NCBI GenBank assembly: GCA_016182975.1
Contig: JACPFJ010000025.1
Coordinates: 1 to 64,000 of the forward strand
Reading direction: 5' to 3'
DNA: 64,000 nt
Origin: Deltaproteobacteria bacterium
GTDB lineage: Bacteria; Desulfobacterota; Desulfuromonadia; Geobacterales; Pseudopelobacteraceae
A program made the position numbers and the translations under genes. How positions within the stretch are numbered: the stretch's first letter is position 1; every line of letters begins with the position of its first letter. The notes under the pieces are model-generated. The model saw only the letters and a program-made list of their open reading frames with translations, searched no databases and was not told the origin of the DNA. This document shows positions 1 through 7,411 of this stretch, one piece after another.

Positions 1-21
1 GAAACCCGTTGATCGCCTCAG

Positions 22-139
22 TGGAAAATCACGTTGGCGGCGGTTACCGCCAAACTGGAAAATTAGCTTGGCGACAGGGGTGGAAAATTAGGTTGGCGAC
101 AACTCCTCTCAAACTGGAAAATTACCATGGCGCTCGACA
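22..139. repeat. Terminal repeats of an IS21-type element (end only)
   Basis: Four copies of a unit beginning TGGAAAAT and ending in TTGGCG or ATGGCG lie at 22-40, 56-76, 81-101 and 115-139, all in the same orientation. Read on the minus strand, the outermost copy starts TGTCGAGCGCC, the TG...CA type of end with repeated internal sites known for IS21-family elements (IstA binding sites). The transposase genes istA and istB would lie outside the window to the left. The end of the element is probably at 139. Family assignment is by pattern only. Confidence 0.6.
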
Positions 140-426
140 GTAGATGAATAAAGGAACTAAAATGTCTGATAAATTTGATGCCCTCGTAAAAATGTGCTCC
201 GATCTAACTACCTGATGTTATTTGCAAAAGTCGTTGATTTTGCTTGTGCTTAATTCGTTTTTGTGGTATGCGTTTCTTGCAATTTCAGTATGTTGCGAGT
301 AAATAGCATGATCCAGGTCAAAAACCACAAACAGCGCGACATGTTCAACCCATTTGCTCATCTCGGTCCGAAACGCCTTGCCCTTCTGGAATCATCTTGG
401 GCGCATCTCTTTCGGGGACGATCTTT
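140..426. other. Intergenic stretch, possible truncated gene start
   Basis: No convincing gene here. A start codon at 162 with an AAGGAACTAA Shine-Dalgarno-like sequence before it opens a 17-codon frame that stops at 215. This could be the broken beginning of a gene cut off by the neighbouring insertion element, or chance. The rest is AT-rich and holds no feature I can support. Confidence 0.3.
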
Positions 427-448
427 GGGGACGCCCTTTATATATTTA
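427..448. repeat. Left inverted repeat flanking RAYT gene
   Basis: The 22 bases at 427-448 (starting GGGGACGCCC and ending TATATATTTA) are the exact reverse complement of 1499-1520 on the other side of the transposase gene. They probably mark the unit moved or recognised by the Y1 transposase. Confidence 0.75.
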
Positions 449-486
449 TATTTACTCAATATGCACAGCCATGATACAACCACGAC

Positions 487-1509
487 ATGCCAAGACAAGC
501 CAGAATAGACGCGCCTTGCGCCCTTCACCACATCATCGCCAGAGGGATAGAGCGGAGCAAGATATTCCTTGAAGATGCAGACTACGCCGACTTTCTCCGC
601 AGACTTGGCCACCTTATGTTGCAAACGGAGACCAAGTGTTTTGCCTGGGCTTTGATCCCAAATCACCTCCACTTGTTGTTTAAATCCGGAAACGTGCCGA
701 TTGCCACAATCATGCGCCGACTGTTGACAGGATATGCAACCGGATTTAATCGACGTCACCAGCGTAGCGGCCATCTTTTCCAGAATCGCTATAAATCCAT
801 ATTGTGCCAAGAAGACATCTATTTGAAAGAACTTGTACGCTACATACATCTGAACCCACTGCGGGCAAGACTGGTCGGGGACGTCAACGCTCTAAGCGAC
901 TATCCATATGCAGGGCATGGCGCCATCATGGGGAGGCAAATCAACGAGTGGCAAACAACAGACACAATTTTGGCACTGTTTGGCAACAAGCTCTCGCAAG
1001 CCAGGTATAACTATTTTGAGTATGTAGCAGCCGGTGCAGAGCTTGGCAGGCAACCTAGTCTGACAGGAGGCGGCCTCATTCGCAGCGCTGGTGGCTGGGC
1101 TGGTGTACAGCTTTTGCGCAAGGCTGGTGGCTTTCAAAAAAGCGATGAGCGGATCTTGGGAGACGGCGACTTTGTTGAAAGCGTGCTGGCCGAGGCGGGC
1201 GAGAAAATGACTCGCCGGTTTGGCCTCAATGGAAAAGGTTTAAACCTTGATCAGTTGCAGCAAACAGTTGTTGCCTTGGTCGGCATCAACCCCGAAGAAC
1301 TGGTTGGCGCTTCAAAGGCCCGTAAGGTTGTTAAAGCGCGCATCTTGTTTTGCTATTGGGCCGTACGGGAACTAGGATTGCCGATGACGGAAATAGCGCA
1401 ACGCCTAAAAATTGCTTTGCCGACAGTAAGTGTAGCTGTCCAAAAAGGGGAGCAAATAGTCAGGGGGGAAGGTTTGGATATTGGCAACATGTTGAATGTA
1501 AATATATAA
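487..1509 (+). CDS. REP-associated tyrosine transposase (RAYT, long form)
   Basis: A 340-residue Y1/HUH-type transposase of the IS200-like REP-associated family. The N-terminal half carries the family pattern: HHIIARGIERSKIF near the start, the metal-binding HUH motif NHLHLL, and a later helix GYATGFNRRHQRSGHLFQNR ahead of KELVRYIHLNPLRA. The C-terminal third, from about residue 215, looks like a DnaA-C/helix-turn-helix DNA-binding extension (EIAQRLKIALPTVSVAVQKG), making it longer than the common form of about 150-200 residues. It is flanked by exact 22-base inverted repeats, and its stop codon lies inside the right one. No clear ribosome site precedes the ATG. Such proteins cut and join single-stranded DNA at REP hairpins. 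Confidence 0.85.
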   Translation: MPRQARIDAPCALHHIIARGIERSKIFLEDADYADFLRRLGHLMLQTETKCFAWALIPNHLHLLFKSGNVPIATIMRRLLTGYATGFNRRHQRSGHLFQNRYKSILCQEDIYLKELVRYIHLNPLRARLVGDVNALSDYPYAGHGAIMGRQINEWQTTDTILALFGNKLSQARYNYFEYVAAGAELGRQPSLTGGGLIRSAGGWAGVQLLRKAGGFQKSDERILGDGDFVESVLAEAGEKMTRRFGLNGKGLNLDQLQQTVVALVGINPEELVGASKARKVVKARILFCYWAVRELGLPMTEIAQRLKIALPTVSVAVQKGEQIVRGEGLDIGNMLNVNI

Positions 1510-1661
1510 AGGGCGTCCCCGAAGGCCCCTACGAAGAATGACCACCACTTGTGGTGGTCAGATAATTTTTTGAAAAAACCGCTTCGAGCGGTTCACGATT
1601 TTGAAAGCCCCCGGCTTTGCCGGGGGATGCTTACTATATAAAGGGCGTCCCCGAAGGCCCC
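1499..1661. repeat. Right inverted repeat, three hairpins and a second repeat copy
   Basis: The right inverted repeat at 1499-1520 overlaps the transposase stop codon. A 27-base stretch at 1503-1529 (starting TATATAAAGGGCG) recurs exactly at 1635-1661 in direct orientation. Between the copies are three perfect hairpins: TGACCACCAC/GTGGTGGTCA at 1539-1560, AACCGC/GCGGTT at 1577-1593 and CCCCCGGC/GCCGGGGG at 1608-1626. This arrangement suits REP-type substrate DNA. The hairpins may also end transcription. Confidence 0.75.
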
Positions 1662-1664
1662 ACC

Positions 1665-1727
1665 AAGAGCGAGATAGAGGAGACGTTCGAGGGGGGGATC
1701 AGGAGATACCTGGATAAGTTCAAGTAG
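1665..1727 (+). pseudogene. Possible 3' remnant of an interrupted gene
   Basis: Directly after the second repeat copy, the plus strand reads KSEIEETFEGGIRRYLDKFK then a stop at 1727, with a hairpin terminator shortly downstream (1751-1786). The composition looks like a real protein tail, but there is no upstream part. It may be the end of a gene that was cut by the repeat/transposase unit. I do not recognise the protein. It could also be chance. Confidence 0.35.
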
Positions 1728-1750
1728 GTTGAAGTAAACAGGGCGCTTAC

Positions 1751-1786
1751 AAAAAAGGGCGGTGTCGCAACGACACGGCCCTTTTT
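1751..1786. terminator. Bidirectional hairpin terminator after recB
   Basis: AAAAAAGGGC-G-GTGTCG, loop CAA, CGACAC-G-GCCCTTTTT forms a strong hairpin with A and T runs on both sides. On the minus strand it lies just past the recB stop at 1808 and has the T-run of an intrinsic terminator. On the plus strand it would end the remnant at 1665-1727. Confidence 0.8.
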
Positions 1787-1807
1787 CGTATGTTCAAGAG
1801 GTGTCTT

Positions 1808-4800
1808 TTACGCAGCCATGCTCCCTTCAGCCAGGAGGAGTTCATTGGCCCTGTCGATGAACTCCGCAGACGGCCGGTCGCGGTAGATGCCGCTCTCCGG
1901 ATCTTCGCCGCAGACGCCCCGCAGGAAGACGTAGATCGCACAGCCGAAATGGGTCCCGTACGCGTAGCCGGGGAGGCGCAGGCGCAGCAGCCGGTCCAGG
2001 GCCAGGGCGTAGAGGTGGTACTGGAGGCAGTAGGCGTGCCGGGCCATCGGCTCGCGGAGCGCCTCCCGCCGGTAATCCTCGCGCCGGTCGCCCAGGTGGT
2101 TCGATTTCCAATCGATGATGTAGTAACGGCCGCTCTGCTCGAAGAGCATGTCCATGAAACCATGCAGCATCCCGCCTGTCTCCTGGACGTGGAGCGCGGC
2201 GAGCACCTCCTCGAATGCGCCGTGCCGGTCAGGCTCCAGCAGGCCGGCAAACGCCTCCCGGAGCCGTGCGCTGCTCAGCCGCTCCAGGGGGAGGAAGAAC
2301 TCCATCTCGGTCAGCCAGGAGCCCGGTTTCAGGCGTGAGAGGGAAAAGGCGGGGTCAGTGGGGAGTAGGGGGGCGGCGACAACGTTGTTGACCATGCGCT
2401 GCACGGCAGGCAGCCAGCGGCGGTCATAGCCGTTTCGCTGCAAGGCCGCCAGGGAGATGCGTTCCAGTGATGCGTCCGTGACGGCGGCGAAATCTAGCTG
2501 CTCGAACAGCTCGTGCAAACAGGTGCCGGCGGCGGCGCCGCGCGGAAAATCGAAGATCGACAGGCCCGTCCCGTCCCCGCTCACAGGGGCGCTCCGCTCG
2601 TCCAGCGTTGCCGGGGCGGCAGTGACCGGGAGGGCGTCGTGGTCGCGCGGCTGCTGCTGCCGTTCGCTGCCGCCGGCAATGGCGCTGAAGCTGGAGATGC
2701 GCCAATCGGCGGGTATGGCCCCTTGCAGCTCCCGGCAGCTGTACGGAGTGGAGACGTCCCGTTCGGTGAGGTATGGTGGAACCACTGCATCAGCGGGCGT
2801 ATATTGCGCCGAAATCGGGCTCATGCCACCCTCGCTGGCCGCCTGGCCCGCCAGCGTTGCGACCGCATCCAGGATATCGCCGTCGCCGGCCGCAGCGAAC
2901 GCCTTGGCGTCCTTGAACCCCGCGCCGTGCAGAAGCCGGCGCAGCGGCGATGCGAAGGCGCCGTTGATGCACCCCCAGGCGACGTAACAGAGGAACTCGG
3001 CCCTGGTGACGGCCACATAGAAGAGCCGCGCCGCCTCGGCCTCCTGTTCCGCCCTGGCCCTCTGCCTGTGTTCCGTCTCCAGCCTGTCCGAGCCCAGATC
3101 GAGCGTTAGCGTTCCGTCGTCGGCATGAAAGAGCACGCGGTTGTTCCTGCCTGATGGCGGGTCCCAGGCAAAGGGGAGGAACACCACCGGGTACTCCAGA
3201 CCCTTGCTGGCGTGAATGGTGGAGATGGTGACGGCGTTTGCGTCCGTCTCCAGGCGCAATAGCCAGGTCTCGTCCTCCTGCTCGCCGCTGATGCGCCGTT
3301 CCAGCCAGGTGATGGAGCCCTCCAGGCCGGCGCCGTGCTCCTCTTCCGCCTGGTGCAGCAGCTCGCAGCAGTGCAGGATGTTGGTCAGGCGCCGCGGGCC
3401 TTCGGCATGCGCGAGCGCCCGCCCCCTGACACCGCACTCACCCAGCAGGCGCGAGGCCAGGGCGATGACCCCCCCGGAGTTGACCGCGTCGTGCAGTGCC
3501 CGGAAGCGCAGGAGCCATAGCTCCCAGGCTGCCTCGTCGCCCAGCAGGGCAAAGACCTCGTTGGCGGACAGCCCGATGACGGCGGTCAAAAGCGCCTCGC
3601 GCAGCAGGGCGCCGCGGGACGGCTCGGCCGCTGCCCGCAGGATGCGCAGCAGGTCGAGCGCCTCGCGGGTCTCGAAGATGGTGGCGCCGCCGTGCTGGAC
3701 CGAGGGTATGCCCAGGGCCGACAGGGCGCCCTGTATCTGGTCGGACTGGTAATGGGCCTTGACCAGCACGGCGATGTCTCCCGGACCGAGCGGCCTGGCC
3801 GCGCCGTCCGGCCCGGCGATCTCGTATGGGCCGTCCAGCAGGCGCGCGATCTCGGCGGCGGTGGCGCTGACCGCTGCCGTGCGTGCCTCGCCCTTGCCGG
3901 CCGCCCTGGTCTGGTCGCCGCGCCGCTGGACCCAGAACCGCAGGGGTTGTTCCACAGGCCTGCCGCCATGCAGAAGTTGTCGTTTTCCGTCTCCGGCGGG
4001 CTTCACCTCGCCGAAGCGTATGTCGGCGCAGAGGAACGGGTCGTCCGTGCTGCTGAAAAGGGTGTTGACGGCGGCCACGAGTTGTGGGGTCGAGCGGCGG
4101 TTGGTCTCCAGGGTGCGGCGCCTGTCCGGCTCCGTGGCCCGGGCCGCTGCGATGTAGGCATGGATGTCCGCCCCGCGGAAGCTGTAGATGGCCTGTTTGG
4201 GATCACCGATCAGGAAGAGGGGATACGCGGCCGGTTTCGGGCGTATCTCTGCGTTGACTTCGTCCGAAACCGGCCGCGCATCAAGCCCCGCAATCCGGGC
4301 GAAGATCCGCCATTGCAGCGGGTCGGTGTCCTGGAACTCGTCGATCAGGGCGGCATGGTAGCGTTCGCGCAGGCTTGTTGCCAGCCGCTCGCCGCCGGCC
4401 CCCTCAAGGGCCAGGTGCAGGTCCAGCAGCAGGTCGTCGTAACCGCGCAGGTTGAGGAGCTGTTTGCGCCTGGCCAGCTCGCTACGCAACCAGCCTTGCA
4501 GCTCGCTTTGACGGTTGATCAGCTTGTCGCGAAAGCCGTTGTCCACCCGGACGGCGGCATCGTGCAGCCGGCCGCAGATCTCGAAGAAGGGGTGCTCGGG
4601 CCGGGTGGAGCCCTTTTTCATGCCGCCGGCGATCCTGGCCGGGGTGAACAGCGCCAGCCCATCGGAACCCGTCCGCATCGATCCGTCCGCCAGGCCCACA
4701 TCCAGCCTGAGCGCGGTCGCCGCGATCCGTTCCGCCTTGTAGCTGGTCTGGCTCAGGCCGGCGCCGTTTAGCTCCCGGCAGACGGCATCCCGCTCATGGC

Positions 4801-5497
4801 GCCACATGGCTGCCACCGCCGGAAACAGGGCGTCGCGCTCCGCGATCAGCGCCTCCAGGTCCGGGTCCGCCGTCAGCGGGATGACCCGCAGGTCGGGGTT
4901 CTGGTAATGGCCGGCAAATGGGGCGGCCAGCCTGTCCGGGGTATACCCATCGGCGATCAGGCGCTCCAGGAACGGCCCCTCGTCCGTCATGATCCGTGAG
5001 CGCCAGAAGTCGTCGCACACCTGCCGCACCAGGAGGGATTGGTCGGCGGTGAGCTCGCTGTCGAAGAGCGAACCGCTCTCGAAGGCGTTCTCCAGGAGCG
5101 CCAGCCGGCAGAAGCCGTGGATGGTGAAGACGGCTGCCTCGTCGAAGGCGTAGAGGGCTCGGGTGAGGAGTTTTATGGCCGTCTCAGTGTCGCTCTTCCT
5201 AGTCGTCAGGAGCGTCTGTTCCAGCTCGTCGGCGGGCCCCCGGCCGCTCGCGTACAGATCCAGCGTGGCGGCGATCCGCTTCCTGATCCGGTCGCGCAGC
5301 TCGGCGGTGGCGGCCTTGGTATAGGTCACCACCAGGATCTCCTCCGGCCGCATCCGTTCTTCCAAAAGGAGCAGGATGTAGAGCGCGGTGATGGTCCAGG
5401 TCTTGCCGGTCCCGGCGCTCGCCTCGATCAGGGTCAGGCCTGCTGCCTGTATGTCTGTCAGGTTAAGGTGTTTCATATGAGCCTTGAACCGGGTCAT
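1808..5497 (-). CDS. recB: Exodeoxyribonuclease V beta subunit (RecB)
   Basis: A 1229-residue UvrD-type helicase-nuclease, close to the 1180 residues of E. coli RecB. Visible helicase motifs, in order: Walker A ASAGTGKT (about 26-33), TYTKAATAELRDRI, FTIHGFC, IDEFQDTDPLQW (Walker B), GDPKQAIYSFRGAD, TNRRSTPQL, STIHASKGLEYPVVFLP and FYVAVTRAE. The C-terminal nuclease has GFMDMLF (D1116) and IDWKSN (D1129, K1131), then QYHLYALAL. It works with RecC (and usually RecD) in double-strand break repair and degradation of foreign linear DNA. The start at 5497 is chosen because its ATG overlaps the TGA of the EamA gene (ATGA); an alternative ATG is at 5476. The open frame runs further upstream but only in antisense-like sequence. 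recD is not found next to it. Confidence 0.93.
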   Translation of the reverse strand: MTRFKAHMKHLNLTDIQAAGLTLIEASAGTGKTWTITALYILLLLEERMRPEEILVVTYTKAATAELRDRIRKRIAATLDLYASGRGPADELEQTLLTTRKSDTETAIKLLTRALYAFDEAAVFTIHGFCRLALLENAFESGSLFDSELTADQSLLVRQVCDDFWRSRIMTDEGPFLERLIADGYTPDRLAAPFAGHYQNPDLRVIPLTADPDLEALIAERDALFPAVAAMWRHERDAVCRELNGAGLSQTSYKAERIAATALRLDVGLADGSMRTGSDGLALFTPARIAGGMKKGSTRPEHPFFEICGRLHDAAVRVDNGFRDKLINRQSELQGWLRSELARRKQLLNLRGYDDLLLDLHLALEGAGGERLATSLRERYHAALIDEFQDTDPLQWRIFARIAGLDARPVSDEVNAEIRPKPAAYPLFLIGDPKQAIYSFRGADIHAYIAAARATEPDRRRTLETNRRSTPQLVAAVNTLFSSTDDPFLCADIRFGEVKPAGDGKRQLLHGGRPVEQPLRFWVQRRGDQTRAAGKGEARTAAVSATAAEIARLLDGPYEIAGPDGAARPLGPGDIAVLVKAHYQSDQIQGALSALGIPSVQHGGATIFETREALDLLRILRAAAEPSRGALLREALLTAVIGLSANEVFALLGDEAAWELWLLRFRALHDAVNSGGVIALASRLLGECGVRGRALAHAEGPRRLTNILHCCELLHQAEEEHGAGLEGSITWLERRISGEQEDETWLLRLETDANAVTISTIHASKGLEYPVVFLPFAWDPPSGRNNRVLFHADDGTLTLDLGSDRLETEHRQRARAEQEAEAARLFYVAVTRAEFLCYVAWGCINGAFASPLRRLLHGAGFKDAKAFAAAGDGDILDAVATLAGQAASEGGMSPISAQYTPADAVVPPYLTERDVSTPYSCRELQGAIPADWRISSFSAIAGGSERQQQPRDHDALPVTAAPATLDERSAPVSGDGTGLSIFDFPRGAAAGTCLHELFEQLDFAAVTDASLERISLAALQRNGYDRRWLPAVQRMVNNVVAAPLLPTDPAFSLSRLKPGSWLTEMEFFLPLERLSSARLREAFAGLLEPDRHGAFEEVLAALHVQETGGMLHGFMDMLFEQSGRYYIIDWKSNHLGDRREDYRREALREPMARHAYCLQYHLYALALDRLLRLRLPGYAYGTHFGCAIYVFLRGVCGEDPESGIYRDRPSAEFIDRANELLLAEGSMAA

Positions 5498-6375
5498 GCC
5501 TTGGTGGTGAGGCAGATGCCGGTAAATATCAGGCCGATGCCGGCCAATTGGAACAGGTGGAACGATTCCCCCAGGAACAGGATCGACAGGATCGTGCCGA
5601 AGACCGGCATCAGGTGCAGGAAGAGTCCCGCCCTGTTGGCCCCGACCTGGGCAACCGCCTGGTTCCAGAAGATAAAGGCCAGCACCGACGGGAACACGGC
5701 CACGTAGAAGAGACTGGCCCAGGTGGCCGGGCCCGTTGACATGCGCACTCCCTGTCCGAGCTCCCAGGCGTAGAGCGGTGCCAGGCCGAGCAGGCCGAGC
5801 ACCACGATTGCGGTCAGAAAGCTCAACGGGTGCAGCCCGGCCGGTCGTTGCCGCAGCAGGAACGTATAGAGCGCCCAGCTGAACACGGCCAGCAGAACCC
5901 ACAGGTCGCCGCTGTTAACACGCAGGGCCAGCAGCAGCGCCGGGTCGGCGCGACAGATGATGGTAATCACCCCGGCAAAGGAGATCACCATCCCCACCGC
6001 CTGGAGCCGCGTCACGCGGATCCCGCCAAAGAGCCACGACAGGGCCACGATCGCGATCGGGATGATGGAGTTGATCAGGACCGCATTGGTGGCGGTGGTC
6101 GTCTGCAGGGCGATGTAGATGAACGTATTGAAGCACGATACCCCCAGGAAACCAAAAAGCGCCAGGGACTTCCAGTTGCGGCGCAGGAGCGGCCACTGGG
6201 CGCGGGCATGGGGCCAGGTAAAGGGGAGCAGGATCAGGAGCGCGCCGGCCCAGCGCCAGAACACCAGGCCGACCGGTGGGATGCTGGCGTGCATTGCCCG
6301 GCCGAGCACGAAATTGCCGGCCCAGAAGAGGGTCGTAAGGACAAGCAGCAGGTAGGAGGAAACCGGAATGTGCAT
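5494..6375 (-). CDS. EamA/DMT-family membrane transporter
   Basis: A protein of about 293 residues with roughly ten hydrophobic segments arranged as two EamA repeats (FWAGNFVLGRAM at the start, FVLWRWAG-like FWRWAGALLILLPF, then a second half with SLFYVAVFPSVLAFIFWNQA). This is the drug/metabolite transporter superfamily; the substrate cannot be told. The ATG at 6375 gives the usual EamA N terminus; a TTG at 6408 with AAAGGCGG before it is an alternative start. Its TGA overlaps the recB start (ATGA), so the two are probably translated together, although no functional tie is known. Confidence 0.85.
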   Translation of the reverse strand: MHIPVSSYLLLVLTTLFWAGNFVLGRAMHASIPPVGLVFWRWAGALLILLPFTWPHARAQWPLLRRNWKSLALFGFLGVSCFNTFIYIALQTTTATNAVLINSIIPIAIVALSWLFGGIRVTRLQAVGMVISFAGVITIICRADPALLLALRVNSGDLWVLLAVFSWALYTFLLRQRPAGLHPLSFLTAIVVLGLLGLAPLYAWELGQGVRMSTGPATWASLFYVAVFPSVLAFIFWNQAVAQVGANRAGLFLHLMPVFGTILSILFLGESFHLFQLAGIGLIFTGICLTTKA

Positions 6376-6420
6376 GGATAGAATGGGCCTCTGTAAAAGT
6401 ATGATCAATCCGCCTTTTGT

Positions 6421-6632
6421 TGGAGGGCGGGCATCTTGTCTGCCAGAAATGGGAGGGTAGGCTTCCAGCCTGTCAAAAGGAGGGTAGGCATCTTGCCTGC
6501 CTATTCAAGCGGGTGTATCGCTTGAATAGCCTTTGAAGTCAAACCCTATATTCGAGCGTGATCCCGCTCGAAACACAGGCAGGATGCCTATGCTCCATAG
6601 AGGCAAGATGCCTACGCCCCGTATCAGGTTGC
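6421..6632. repeat. REP-type repeat cluster A
   Basis: Repeated blocks of the forms GGAGGGTAGGCTTCCAGCCTG, GTAGGCATCTTGCCTGCC and their reverse complements (AGGCAAGATGCCTACGCCCC), with hairpins such as ATTCAAGCGGGTG...CGCTTGAAT near 6502-6538. They lie directly downstream of the short RAYT gene at 6633. The same blocks occur at 7230-7405, 12736-12860, 13783-13862 and 16026-16158. They match the expected layout of REP elements mobilised by the neighbouring RAYT. Confidence 0.75.
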
Positions 6633-7211
6633 CTACACCCCAAACGCACTGCTGAACCGCCATTCCTGCGGATTCCCGCATAACCCCGCTTTGACCGGAT
6701 TGTACTCGATGTACTCCACCGCCGCAATGAAACCCCGTTCCTCCCGGATGGCACGATCAAAATACTCCGGCTGCCAGAACTCACCGGTTCTGTCCAGCAC
6801 CTTGTTTGCCTCGCGGGCCGAAAAGGATTTCCAACTGTGGAGTATCTTTGTCAGGGTCCATCCCTCGGCAGGCGTAAATAGAACGTGTACGTGGGTGGGC
6901 ATGATGACCCAGGCATGGAGCGTATAGCGTCGGTCATTGAAGAACAGCATGGCATTCTGGACAATCCCGGCCACGGCTGGATTCTTGAGCCACGCTGCGC
7001 CATGCCCTTCATCGAGCATCAAGTTGATTTGCCGCACGCGTTCAGCGTCGGCCTTGGCTTCGTCGAGGTGTGCAAGCTGTTCATTCAGCATGGCCAGCTT
7101 ATGGCATGGCAAAGAATCAGCCAGACGAAAGGTCACGCCTTGCGGAATGCCGCCACCCTCGAAGTGGGGCAGGCGGCGTTTGTGCCAGTAAGGTGCATGT
7201 TGTGTGGGCAT
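6633..7211 (-). CDS. REP-associated tyrosine transposase (RAYT, short form)
   Basis: A 192-residue Y1/HUH transposase-like protein. The HUH motif is in MPTHVHVLF, and the catalytic tyrosine helix is probably in the stretch around FIAAVEYIEYNPVKAGLC. It begins MPTQHAPYWHKRRLPHFEGG, typical of this subfamily. It has no C-terminal DNA-binding extension, unlike the transposase at 487. REP-type repeats flank it on both sides, which suggests that it acts on them. The start at 7211 has GGAG about 12 bases upstream. It differs clearly from the first RAYT, so two independent REP/RAYT systems are present. Confidence 0.85.
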   Translation of the reverse strand: MPTQHAPYWHKRRLPHFEGGGIPQGVTFRLADSLPCHKLAMLNEQLAHLDEAKADAERVRQINLMLDEGHGAAWLKNPAVAGIVQNAMLFFNDRRYTLHAWVIMPTHVHVLFTPAEGWTLTKILHSWKSFSAREANKVLDRTGEFWQPEYFDRAIREERGFIAAVEYIEYNPVKAGLCGNPQEWRFSSAFGV

Positions 7212-7229
7212 AGTGCAGGCTCCGGTTTC

Positions 7230-7405
7230 GTGGAGGTTAGGCTTCCAGCCTGACTATCCCGCGCCAGCGGGACAAAGGTTTTTGCAGTTTCACGCGCAGG
7301 CAAGATGCCCGCGCCCCAAATAATTCAACAAAAGGAGGGTAGGCTTCCAGCCTGCCTATTCAAGCGGGGTTGAACCCCGCTTGAAACGCAGTCAGGATGA
7401 CTACG
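7230..7405. repeat. REP-type repeat cluster B
   Basis: Blocks GGAGGTTAGGCTTCCAGCCTG (about 7231-7251), CAGGCAAGATGCCCGCGCCCC (about 7302-7319) and GGAGGGTAGGCTTCCAGCCTG (about 7336-7355) stand with hairpins TCCCGCGCCAGCGGGA and AAGCGGGGTTGAACCCCGCTT. Same family as cluster A, upstream of the short RAYT and downstream of the nuclease gene that ends at 7412. Confidence 0.75.
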
Positions 7406-7411
7406 CTCCAT

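Noticed and set aside
22-139. Possible CRISPR or iteron array
   Set aside because: Spacing is irregular, there are only four units, and the sequence has the TG...CA form of IS21-type ends.
5498-5902. N-terminal extension of RecB
   Set aside because: The frame stays open but lies over the EamA gene and gives a non-protein-like sequence; the RecB homology begins at MKHLNLTD.
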